This document shows positions 31,885-43,103 of a stretch of DNA of 64,000 bases, one piece after another. The stretch covers positions 12,386,501 through 12,450,500 of the forward strand of contig CM051517.1 of assembly GCA_028015205.1 (NCBI GenBank), in the 5' to 3' direction. The position numbers were made by a program, and so were the translations under genes. The DNA is from Mytilisepta virgata. Lineage: Eukaryota; Mollusca; Bivalvia; Mytilida; Mytilidae. The notes under the pieces were generated by a model. It searched no databases. It saw only the letters and a list, made by a program, of their open reading frames with translations, and had not been told where the DNA came from. Every line of letters starts with the position of its first letter. The first letter of the stretch is position 1.

Positions 31885-32432
31885 GAAAAATGTTTGTATC
31901 TACAATAAGGAAGAAACCACATGTACATGAAATATTTCTTTATTTTTAAAAATGTGTGGCGAATTGTAATTTTAAATTAGAATTTTTAAAAATTACTTGA
32001 AATGCACTTGAACATTATCCCTCATAAAAGGGATAACCACTCGGATGAGGGGTACCTCTCATCTGAGGGTTTGTTCCCAACCTGTTGATGATCATAAGAA
32101 ACTTTTTGGGAAAGAGACTGATGGAACATCAATTAAGCCAGCTTTCAGCATGAAGTCCGTAGTAAATTGATGCATGTATTTTGGATTGAATGTAGATTAT
32201 TATCCATTAAAATTAAAATAGAAAGAAACATCAAAGATACACTCGGGTACCCATAAAGCTTTAGACCACCACCATGTTGCTCATTGCATTTAATTGACTG
32301 GGTTGATTAATAAATTCTGTCTAAAAAAAAATATCGCTTGCTCGCACCTCTTATTTTCATCAAAAATCCGAAGAACAAGTGATTAATTTGGCATGGCCTT
32401 ATTAAATTAGTTAAGTTTCTGGAGGTGATATT

Positions 32433-32554
32433 TGTCTGGCCAACTGGACAGGCAAATGCGTGTAAACGAAGAATTCAAATGGTAAGATTCAATCGGGATT
32501 TTTTGAAGCTCTATTAACTACATTGTCACAAAAATCAAGGTTTGAAATATCGTT
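32433..32554. repeat. Internal direct repeat, copy b, empty site
   Basis: Second copy of the repeat at 30933. The text AAGATTCAATCGGGATTTTT at 32485-32504 is the exact place where the long units carry the 6,278-bp segment (between C32494 and G32495). Confidence 0.75.
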
Positions 32555-32934
32555 ATTAAATTCAGTTTCTGCAGATGGTATTATATTTATATTAAACATA
32601 CCAAATTAAACTAGCATACTTTACAGACCATTAAAAAATTGCGACAGAAACACTAAATGAATTAACAACATATAACAAACACGAAATTTTCACTTTATTT
32701 AAAAAAAACTGTCAAAAGTCTGCACTAAATCATTAATTTACAAAAGAACAGTACATAGCATTTTAAATTCGTCCCTTTTTTATACGAAAATACTTGATAA
32801 AAAAGAATCGCTCGTCTGGATTTTAGGCGACCACAACTGACAAAGCGCTTCTAGATAATATCTGTAAGCAATTGTTCCACAGTGTCCAGCGCTTCTAGAT
32901 AAGATATTTGAAGAAATTTCCAGTGTCCAATGTT

Positions 32935-33983
32935 AAAAATCTTAAACTAAGTCCAGCTGTGGCAGCTAGCTTGGATTCCGATTGGCACGAAAACATAACT
33001 GTTATAGCAGACATTTATCCAAGGATTTTCATGCAACAAAACATTTCAATTGGCTTGGTATTTTCTGACAAGAAGGCCTTTGTATAAATTTCCCATAGGG
33101 TTCAATGTTAAACTAAGTCTGGCTGTGGCGGCTATATTGAATTTTCGATCGGCACATAAAACAAATGTTTTTTAGTGGTCTATCAAATGATCATTCGTAA
33201 CATCAAAAACATTTCATTTGGCTTGGTAGTTTCTGACAAGAAGACCTTTGTGCAAAATTCCCCATAGGTGAACTGTTAAGCTAATTCCGGTTGTGACAGC
33301 TATCTTGAATGTCTGATTGACATAAAAAACATAAGTTTTGTAGAGGTTCATCCAATGCTTGTTTATACATAAAAAACTATTTCAATTGGCTTGGTAGTTT
33401 CGGACAAAAGAAAACCTTTGCACAAATTTCACATAGGGTTCAATATTAGACTAAGTCTGGCTGTGGCGGCCACATTAAATTTCTGATCGGCACATAAAAC
33501 AAATATTTTGTAGTGGTCTATCAAGTAATCATTCACGCATCAAAAACCTGTCAATTGGCAAGAAGATCTTTGTCCAAAATTCCTCTTCTTGTCCAATGTT
33601 AAACTAAGTCCGGTTGTAGCGGCCGTCTTGAATTTCTGATCGGCACAAAAAACATATCTTTTGTAGAGGTTCATCCAAAGCTTGTTCATACATAAAAATA
33701 TTTCAATTGGCTTGGTAGTTTCTGACAAGAAGACCTTTGTATAAATTTCCCCGTAAGGTCCAATGTTAAAATAAGTCTGGCTGTGGCGACCATCTTGAAT
33801 TTCCGATCGGCACAAAAAAAAGTTTTGTAGAGGTTCATCCTATTATCATTCATGCAACAAATCATTTTAATTGGCTTTGCAGTTCCTGACAAGAAGAGCT
33901 TTAAAGATAAGTTCAATCATAACGAATTATCTGCCCCTGGTTGAATATCAAATCGGCACAAAAAACATAAAGAGAACCATCCA
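32935..33983. repeat. ~165-bp subrepeats, unit 1
   Basis: Six tandem copies and a partial one share AATTGGCTTGGTAGTTTCTG, ACAAGAAGACCTTTGT, AAGTCTGGCTGTGGCGGCCA and TCTTGAATTTCTGATCGGCA. Landmarks at 32949, 33115, 33283, 33453, 33606 and 33773 give spacings of 153-170 bp. The open frames on the minus strand here follow the repeat register and are not genes. Confidence 0.85.
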
Positions 33984-35504
33984 ACAACTGTATTGACTTT
34001 TACAGTATGTTTTTTACACCAGAGCGTCCGGATCTATAAGAGGAAAGTTACATGTGTCTATAAAATTGTTTAACCCTACCACTCCAAGGTGTCCGTTCAA
34101 TGTTTGATTTTTGTGCTCTTTTATATTATTTTTGGCTGTTGGTCTGTGGATTGGATGGCGTTATACTTGATTTGGTATTCATTGTCGACCTTTCCTATTG
34201 TCCGTTTTGTTGATTATTTCCAATTATTTTTATCGTAAAATTTATTTAAATTTAAGTATATATTTGACATTGATAAATTTTTATGTTATCTTAATTGCTA
34301 GGTTAAATAAATAATTTCAACATAGATTCATGATTTTTTGAAAACCAAACGGATATATTTTAGATACAGGGACAAATAAGCCTTGGAGATTTTATTTCAA
34401 TATTTGTTGTATTGTGAAGTGTTGTGAAGTGAAAATACAAACATTTCCACACGAATATATTAAGGTAGGTGTTTTGTCCTCTATTTTGATAGTATTAAGA
34501 AAAATTGCAAAATGACCATTACTCGATAATACTACATTTACAACACTTCATTTCTGTTTAGTTTGCTATGTGTTTTTGTATTTTTTCTATTATCTTGGTG
34601 GTATCTGTTTGTCCCGCTACTGTTCTCACAAATTCGCCTTGTCTTTGAAGTCGGGTTATGTGGTCTTATGGCTTTGGCATTCTTTTACGAGTATTAATAA
34701 AGCCCTGTTTATACTCTAGCCAACTTAAACTCTTTAAATGAGTATCACCTTCACGCAGCGAATAGGATATCATATTAGTATACATGTATATAAAATTCAT
34801 GCATTTTACATATTACATTTTGTGTCTGGTCGACTGGAGAGGTAAATGCGCGTAAACGAAAAATTCAAAATTTGCGCAAACTTAAAAGTCAAATGGTCAG
34901 ATTCAATGGATTATTTTGAAATTTTAAAGCTTTATCACACTACATTGATACAAAAATCAAGGTTTGAAATATCGTTTAGGCCACGCAAAATTAATTACTT
35001 GTTCGTCTGACCACCCGCATGTTTAAAACGATCGGTAAAAAAAAAAACTTTTTTTCTGCCGCCCGCATCCAGCACGGAAACACCCGCATCAGATTCCGGA
35101 TTTTGTAACAAAAACCTTAAATCACTTGAGCGTTTAGATGAAGCCGTCAGTACGCGATATTTGAGTGCAAAAATGAGTAACAAATCACACGCCATCGAGT
35201 ATATTTTGTGGTCTATGTTGTTTCCCAAGTCTGGGTTTTCCAACTTAACATGACCAGTCAATGTGATCTCGACGATATATTCATTGACCTATTCAAAACA
35301 ATACAAGAATATTCGTCTTGCAATGATTTGAACTTTGATATGATAACGATCAGTAAAAGCACTTAGACGAGGTGTAACCCTCTCTACCGAGGGAATGTCG
35401 CTCTCACGAGGGGAAAATTTCAAGTGATAAAAAATAAAATTATTAAATTTTGACTTTTATTATTCTAAAGAGTAAAATTCTTCAATTCCTTCCAAAGAAA
35501 AATA

Positions 35505-35775
35505 GGAGCCTCGGTGGCCGAGTGGTCTAGGTAGTTCGTCACGACTACTAATGATCACTAGCCTGTCAACACTAAGGTTGTGAGTTCGAATCTCACCTGT
35601 GGCAGAGTCTCTTCGACTGCGATCTAAAATTGACAAGGATTGCTAATTTTCCTACCGAAGGTCGGTGGTTCTCTCCGGGTACTCCGGCTTCCTCCGCCAA
35701 TAAAAACTTGCCGCCGCAAAATAGCCAAAAGTGCTGAAAACGTCATAAAACCCCAACTAAACAAACAAAACCAAA
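35505..35775 (+). mobile_element. tRNA-derived SINE, unit 2
   Basis: Copy of the SINE at 31614, displaced by 3,891 bp. Both polymerase III boxes are present and I see no base difference. Confidence 0.8.
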
Positions 35776-38068
35776 GAAAAATGTTTGTATCTACAATAAG
35801 GAAGAAACCACATGTACATGAAATATTTCTTTATTTTTAAAAATGTGTGGCGAATTGTAATTTTAAATTAGAATTTTTAAAAATTACTTGAAATGCACTT
35901 GAACATTATCCCTCATAAAAGGGATAACCACTCGGATGAGGGGTACCTCTCATCTGAGGGTTTGTTCCCAACCTGTTGATGATCATAAGAAACTTTTTGG
36001 GAAAGAGACTGATGGAACATCAATTAAGCCAGCTTTCAGCATGAAGTCCGTAGTAAATTGATGCATGTATTTTGGATTGAATGTAGATTATTATCCATTA
36101 AAATTAAAATAGAAAGAAACATCAAAGATACACTCGGGTACCCATAAAGCTTTAGACCACCACCATGTTGCTCATTGCATTTAATTGACTGGGTTGATTA
36201 ATAAATTCTGTCTAAAAAAAAATATCGCTTGCTCGCACCTCTTATTTTCATCAAAAATCCGAAGAACAAGTGATTAATTTGGCATGGCCTTATTAAATTA
36301 GTTAAGTTTCTGGAGGTGATATTTGTCTGGCCAACTGGACAGGCAAATGCGTGTAAACGAAGAATTCAAATGGTAAGATTCAATCATACCCAGCTATATC
36401 GGCCATCACGTGACTTTTGTCTATATCGATATGGTATAAACTCAGTTCTTAAAGCGTAAAGGAAATATAATGGGAGTTGCACTTTAAATTGCAATATCTT
36501 TTTTTATATACGAGCTTTTCAAAATGTACATCTTCTGTGAAAATCTTGAATCTTTCCTCTTTCTTTTGGTATATGACACTTGAGATAATTATTTTGATTG
36601 GTCCTGTCCAATTTGATTTCAAAATATGATACTTTTTCGACGAAAATACATGTATTTTACGTTAAAATTAATCTTGAAATGGAAAATTTTCGTAGACCCC
36701 CCTCTTTACCTGAGGGTTTTAAACCCCCAAGCATTTTTAAAGTTAAAGATGTACATCTTTGCTGATAACATTTAAAAAATTTCCTTTCCAATGATATAAA
36801 AATTGTGAGAATCGGATATAGATTGGTCCTGTCCAATTTGTTTTGAAAAATGCCAAAATATTAAATTTATTTAGTTGTCGGACCAAATTCAAATTATAAA
36901 CTCGATTCTGGTTCGGGTAATGTCCTGTGATAATTCCGGATTCTTAAGAACGCATTTTTGATGCTTTAAGTATGTTTATTAGAGATGCATAGTGTTCTCA
37001 TTGTCAACTTATAAAATATGTATACATAGGTGTAAAAACATCTTTCCGTTTTAATATAAATATGAAAATATGATATAATTGTAATTTATAAGTTTGTTTA
37101 ATTTTGTTCCCTTTTAATGAGGACCTCACAAATGTAAAGGTGCAATTATACTTCCTCGACACCTGCTGACAAGTTTATAAGGTAAATTCAACACACCGAT
37201 GAACACAGCGGGTAGCCGTGACAGGTGTAACTTGTTAATTGACCAAATTACCGGAACATCAGGGGTATATTATGATAAAACCCTCTTACATGTTTTTAGC
37301 ATAAAGGGAAAAGCTAAAGGTCCAATATAGTTTAAGAGCAATTAATATAAAAAAAATAAAATGTTCTTATGAGATATAGAGGTGCACATAAAATTTAAAC
37401 AGTGATAGTCAAAACTGGCAGGATGCCTGTCTGCTTCATACATATATAAATCAAGTATTAAAATGCTCATAAATGCTTAAGTTTTTATATGGTAACATTA
37501 TGAAATTATATCATTTGACAAGAATCTCAACAAAAAAAAACATATAAATAATGGCAAGAGAAAGGTCATTTTAGATTCATGATCGTCGACCATAATTAAA
37601 CATTTTATGTTACAATATTTTATTAAATGTATTCATTACTAAAGTTCAATTGCTGTTCATTACTATAGCCTGTCTCTACAGTTGTTTAAAGTATATCATA
37701 TACATGTACATCAGCCTGAAAAGCACTCTTATTTTACATGAACCAAAACAATTAATTGTAGAACTTAAAAATCGGTCCTACTAAAAGAAGCCTGCCAAGG
37801 TAAATGAAGCCTGCAAAAGCCTGCAGGTTAATGGCTATAGGTACGTGGAATATTTTTACATATTATGGTAGATGAAAGTATATTATTTGATAATATCGAA
37901 AAAAAATTGATTTTTGATAAGTTTTTCGACTCTTAATCGATGATTTTCTATTGTCGTATTTGAAGCCTGCAAGAATGCGACGCCATCTTGTTTTACCTGA
38001 GATTCGAGTTGACACGTGTAGTTAATTAGCCAGTGTATATTGTAGAATAAACAATTTTATTAAGTTTA

Positions 38069-39012
38069 ATGTTAATTGAATGTAATAAAAATGTAGAACT
38101 CTGTGTCATATTCATAAATGAATATGTTACCAGACCCAACGACGATAATCAATACAAAGATTTTTTGCAGATATTTACAGATGGATCAAAAGATCCAGTT
38201 ACAAATAGTAGTGGCTGTGCCTTTGTTATTCCGAAATTAAAAATTCATAAAGCATTTAGATTATCTAATTATGCATCCATATTTGTTTGTGAATTAATGG
38301 CTATTTTTTTTACTTTGAACTGGCTTTTAGATTATAAAACATGTAGTATAGTTATATTTGTAGATTCCCTAGCAGCACTTAAGGCCATAAAAAACTCTGT
38401 GTACAAAGTTAAATGTCAGATTATTTTTATATTTTTTCTACATACTCTATTTTAATTAAAACAGGGAAAAATATTATATTTGAATGGATACCTAGCCACG
38501 TTGGCATTGTAGGAAATGAGCTTGCAGATACTGAAGCAAAACATTCTTTAACACTAGAATCAATATTTTTCACCCCTTTATATAAAGATGACATTAAAAC
38601 TGTTTGTAAAAATCTACTCAAGAATATTTGGCAGTCAGAATGGGATAACAATAAAGATAAACATTTTTATCAGATTTGTAATACCGTAAATTTTAATCTA
38701 AAAATACCAAAATTACTACGCAACTCAGAAATTTTATTATATAAGCTTAGAAATGGTTATATTGGACTGAACAAAAATCTAAATAAAATTGGAGTCACTG
38801 ATTCACCCCTATGCTCACAGTGTAAAGTAGCCGAAACGGTAGAACATTATTTATTACATTGTACAAAATATAATCTAGAAAGAAAATCCCTTTTGGATAA
38901 TTTAACAGATAAAGGACTAAAAATTTTCAATTTAAACACTCTACTATCAGGTTTAAACTTTAACATAATCTATGAATATGTTAAATCAACCAAAAGATTT
39001 GCTAATTACTAA
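38069..39012 (+). pseudogene. LINE ORF2 RNase H plus zinc-knuckle end, unit 2
   Basis: C-terminal end of a LINE polyprotein. The RNase H catalytic residues are all visible: IFTDGSKD, FVCELMAIFF, FVDSLAALKAI, then after a frameshift at about 38413-38450 WIPSHVGIVGNELADTEAK. The downstream domain ends with a CX2CX7HX4C motif (CSQCKVAETVEHYLLHC), typical of I-, Nimb- or Jockey-like ORF2 C-termini. The reverse transcriptase is missing. The sequence begins just inside the left inverted repeat and is followed by a 17-nt A run after the stop. It is dead because of the frameshift and 5' truncation. Confidence 0.88.
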
Positions 39013-39333
39013 ATTATAAAAAAAAAAAAAAAAATTTCAATTTTTGTTCTGTTAATTAATTAAACCGCTGGTGACAGCCTTTGTTCCAGTAAACTTGAGG
39101 ACGGACAGCGGTTGGATATTGTACCTATTCCAGATGTCTACACCTATGACCCAAAATTGTAGAAAGGATATATACAGACACCTGCTGATCGCGTGAAGCT
39201 CTTTCACTATGATCCGAGGCCCATGGTTCACATAAGCTTGGGACATCGAAATTTACTTGATTGTATTGCGTGGACACCTCAGCCCACTAATACCTGTGTG
39301 TGTTCATGCAGTCTATCATTCTCTACTATTTTT

Positions 39334-39382
<49 letters not shown>

Positions 39383-40058
39383 GTCCCAGGACTATGAGAG
39401 CTATATATACTTTTATTTGTTATTTTTCTAAAATAGAGACATTTATCTCTCTGTTTCCCCTATATGCGATATACTTGGCCAGTATACCGTGCAGGGCCTC
39501 GGACAAGTGTGCGGTCTCCCCAGTCGGCATCTCAAAAATTTGACCTCTTACTCATGGTCGGTGACTATCACGCGCCGTCGGTCAGTGCGGGCACTCGAGG
39601 CAAAAACAATGCCTCGGGAATCCGCACTGAGCGAGGGGGTGGGTACCCGAACATTTGAGCTTATCCCGTAATATTTGTTCCCCTTATTTTAAATAGTATC
39701 CTGAGATACATTTGGGATCACGCACAATAGTGCATTATCCCGACTGTTGTCCCGTTTAATTATAATTTACTTTTTTTTTTTACTTGGGATGACGGACGGG
39801 GAGTACCATATCATTTTTTACATCCCAGAGGGCTTTGCGCGATTATTATAGCAAAAACATCTACAGATGACCTTCTTCTCCTCCTGCAAAACAGATGCAT
39901 AATGACAAACTGGATAACTCACCTCCTCACATACTTACAGATTTAAAATAGAAATACCCAGAGAGGAAAATCCATTAGCATTCAGGGCGCAATATCATCC
40001 TATATGATAGTCGCCGTCACAACCCAGACTACTACTACTACTACCCAACGACGAGGAC

Positions 40059-40508
40059 AGATAAATTAATTAGCTTATAATCATTTAGTTAAACTATCAT
40101 TTTGTTAAAAACATATCTTTTTGTTATCTATTTTAATTAGTTCAGCTTTATCTTTTTATCTTTATTTATTTTGTTACATTATTTATGCTAAATCCTAAAC
40201 CTTTCTCTCTTTTTCTATGCAATATGTATACACGCCTATTTTTAATTTTTCTGCATCCCACTATATCTTATATTTCAAGTTTTCTAATGGTTATGTCATA
40301 TAAATATAATCATATGTAAGTGCTGGTGAAGGCTCGCGGGTGTAGCTTGAATCTAATGCCATATGTTGCTGCTACACCCGTGACCACCCACCTCACAAGG
40401 AAAACCAGGGGGCAGGGGTAGTATTGATGTCTGCTTTATATTATAATTTTGTCAGATAGGATAATTAAGTCTGAGTGCTCAAAAAAAAAGAAAAAAAAAA
40501 AAAAAAAA
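40059..40508 (+). mobile_element. Poly(A)-tailed retro-insert with 10-bp TSD, unit 2
   Basis: A 450-bp insert ending in AAAAAAAAAG plus 18 A, flanked by the direct repeat CGACGAGGAC (40049-40058 and 40509-40518). It looks like the 5'-truncated 3' UTR of a LINE, because it has no ORF. It carries GGCTCGCGGGTGTAGC and its partner GCTACACCCGTG, which can form a stem. Joining the flanks gives a short open frame (PNDEDVVLHALMGSLDDL and onward to FSDNN, stop at about 40660) that the insert interrupts. I do not recognise that protein. Confidence 0.8.
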
Positions 40509-43103
40509 CGACGAGGACGTGGTTCTACATGCGCTAATGGGAAGTTTAGATGATTTAATCGAAAAATGTTCTGAAATGGAAGATGACAAACATATCTTTA
40601 TGAACATTAGTGCCAAGTTCTTCCGTGACACTGCTCGTGTTTATTTCTCTGATAACAATTGAACTTAATATTAACAAATATTTTTTTTTCTCTCTCTTCT
40701 TCATTATTTTTATTAATTCATGAACAGTAATTATTCTACTGAAGAAATATTGTAACATTTTCACTTGTATATCTCTGTAAAAGAGGAATTAAAGAATATA
40801 TATATATATAGCCCATTAAGAGCTGTAATTAAAACATAATGAAAACATTAAAATGATAATTAATCCTAATAAGTTCACTACTCAGTATAGTTCAAAGCTA
40901 TGATTGTGTTATTAAATTATATTAATTATATTAACATTAAATTGTTTATTTAAGTGAGAATATTTCAAGTTGTTTTTAGTTTATAAAAGTTTAGTTATTC
41001 CTTTTAATAATTATATAAAAATGTTAATATGTGATTTTTTAGTTAAAATTGTTTGTTCTACAATATACACTGGCTAATTAACTATACATGTCAACTCGAA
41101 TCTCAGGTAAAACAAGATGGCGTCGCATTCTTGCAGGCTTCAAATACGACAATAGAAAATCATCGATTAAGAGTCGAAAAACTTATCAAAATCATTTTTT
41201 TTCTCGATATTATCAAATTATATACTTTCATCTACCATAATATGTAAAAATATTCCACGTACCTATAGCCATTAACCTGCAGGCTTTTGCAGGCTTCATT
41301 TACCTTGGCAGGCTTCTTTTAGTAGTACCCCTTAAAAATATGTTAGGCTAAATAAAAAAATATGCGTGTTTCCTATTACATGTCTGAAAAAAATAGGTAG
41401 GTAGGTTTATTTTTATTTTTTTTTTACAATTTTTTTTTACCTTGAGTAAATGGAATTAAAGTTTAACAGTGCTTAAGCAAAAATGGCAAAAAAAATCTAG
41501 GGTAGGCATGAAAAAATAGGTAGGGTCGGGTAACCGAGACAAATTTTTTTTTGGCCTTATCTTGTAGTAATATTAACCAATGATTATGGATACAAAGTTG
41601 CAAAGCATGCTTTAAATAGTATATACATGTATGTTTTTATTAACAAGACCTAAAACAGCATTTTCCCGAGTCGAAAATAATCAAATAAAATATTAAAAAA
41701 AATATATAAGTAAATTAAGGTAAAATTTTACATGAATAAAAATAACTCACTCTTTTTTCTTCTTGTCTTTATAAATGAAGAAGTTGCATATAACAAAATA
41801 TATGTTGTCAGTAATTGATTATACAAAAATGTCTAAAATCAAGGATCACACAATTTTGAATGTTCACAAGTAAGTGGTCTTTAAGAAAATGATTATGTAG
41901 CTTTGTTTTTAGATTTTTGACACTGGCTAATTAACAGGATGTTATTTTAATGTGGAGGTACGGGGGACTGTAAGGAAGGCCATAAAGCTGTCATTTAATT
42001 ATTGTTAAATAAACACCTGATAGCTTACTGACACCTGTTCTCTTTAATGTTCTGTAATGATTCCTAATTGAGTAAATTATGCCAAAAAGGTGAAACTTTC
42101 AAAGACAAAACTTAAAAAAACAAAAACAAAAAATGTTTACTTTATTAGACTTTTCTCTAACATGTCTAATGAAGCGTTTTTGAGTAAATCATTTTACTCT
42201 AAGTTTAAATTATTTAAGTTTTTTAAACATTAAAAATTACATGGGTAAATAAAATAAAAAAAAAATTCTATTCTCCTGCAAAACTTGATTACAATAAATG
42301 TTTGTGTTAAAATTGTAAGGTTAATATTTAGAAAATTTTATCAATAAAGAAGAAACAAGTTAATGAGATATTTATTGAAGCAACAAATTACAATCATAAA
42401 ATTTATATCAGTGTTTTAATAGATTTAAAAATAATATCTTCATGATCATGATGATATAGATAAATTTTTAGGCGAATATACATGTAGAAAATATTCTTTT
42501 TTGGATTATTATTATTATTGTCAATTTCCTTTTAAATGTGGAATATTTTTAAGAAATTGATAAAAAACACCCGCTTGCACCGGGTACCAGATAATGTAAA
42601 CCAGTTCTTAAAAATTGCTGTACAGAGTTATCGAACCTAATTATGACCATATAAGCTGCACATGGGATTTTTTGAAGCTCTATTAACTACATTGTCACAA
42701 AAATCAAGGTTTGAAATATCGTTATTAAATTCAGTTTCTGCAGATGGTATTATATTTATATTAAACATACCAAATTAAACTAGCATACTTTACAGACCAT
42801 TAAAAAATTGCGACAGAAACACTAAATGAATTAACAACATATAACAAACACGAAATTTTCACTTTATTTAAAAAAAACTGTCAAAAGTCTGCACTAAATC
42901 ATTAATTTACAAAAGAACAGTACATAGCATTTTAAATTCGTCCCTTTTTTATACGAAAATACTTGATAAAAAAGAATCGCTCGTCTGGATTTTAGGCGAC
43001 CACAACTGACAAAGCGCTTCTAGATAATATCTGTAAGCAATTGTTCCACAGTGTCCAGCGCTTCTAGATAAGATATTTGAAGAAATTTCCAGTGTCCAAT
43101 GTT

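Larger units (their letters stand above)
30103..33983. repeat. Macro-array unit 1, short type (S), 3,881 bp
   Basis: First of five tandem units that are identical by eye over kilobases. It begins ACAACTGTATTGACTTTTAC and ends AGAGAACCATCCA, where the next unit starts at once. Contents in order: a non-coding leader (30103-30930), a direct repeat (30933-31085), a frame of 88 codons on the minus strand that I cannot assign, a tRNA-derived SINE (31614-31884), a half MITE (about 32320-32395), a second direct repeat (32433-32554), and ~165-bp subrepeats (32935-33983). It lacks the extra 10-bp TTGTGAAGTG present once in all other units (near 34412 in unit 2), and lacks the 6.3-kb segment. Confidence 0.9.
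37778..41325. mobile_element. 3,548-bp element with 282-bp TIRs, unit 2
   Basis: Left repeat 37778-38059 and right repeat 41044-41325 are near-identical inverted copies. They begin CTACTAAAAGAAGCCTGCCA and include AAGCCTGCAAGAATGCGACG and CCATCTTGTTTTACCTGAG. Between them lie a LINE RNase H fragment, a 46-nt poly-T tract (39336-39381), 3'-UTR-like sequence with GGGATGACGGACGGGGAGTA, and a nested retro-insert (40059-40508). No target duplication is obvious outside the repeats, and no transposase is seen. Long TIRs with captured retroelement sequence suggest a non-autonomous fold-back-like transposon (inference). Confidence 0.8.
36386..42663. mobile_element. 6,278-bp segment inserted in unit 2
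   Basis: Present in long units and absent from short ones at one exact point (CAATC|GGGATT). The left end reads ATACCCAGCTATATCGGCCA. The complement of the right end reads ATGTGCAGCTTATATGGTCA, so the ends are weakly inverted (CAGCT, ATAT, GG, CAT shared). No target duplication is seen against the empty site. The flanks (36386-37777 and 41326-42663) hold no recognisable gene. The middle is the 3,548-bp element with long inverted repeats. No transposase is present, so if mobile it is non-autonomous or of unknown type. Confidence 0.75.

Noticed and set aside
33540..33916. Minus-strand frames of 91 and 76 codons in each unit
   Set aside because: They follow the ~165-bp subrepeat register and repeat the same peptide pieces. 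This is expected from tandem DNA that happens to lack stops.
39193..39671. Overlapping plus-strand frames of 116, 64 and 60 codons in the long units
   Set aside because: One contains a phenylalanine run from the poly-T tract. The others overlap it in other frames in 3'-UTR-like sequence. There is no family resemblance.
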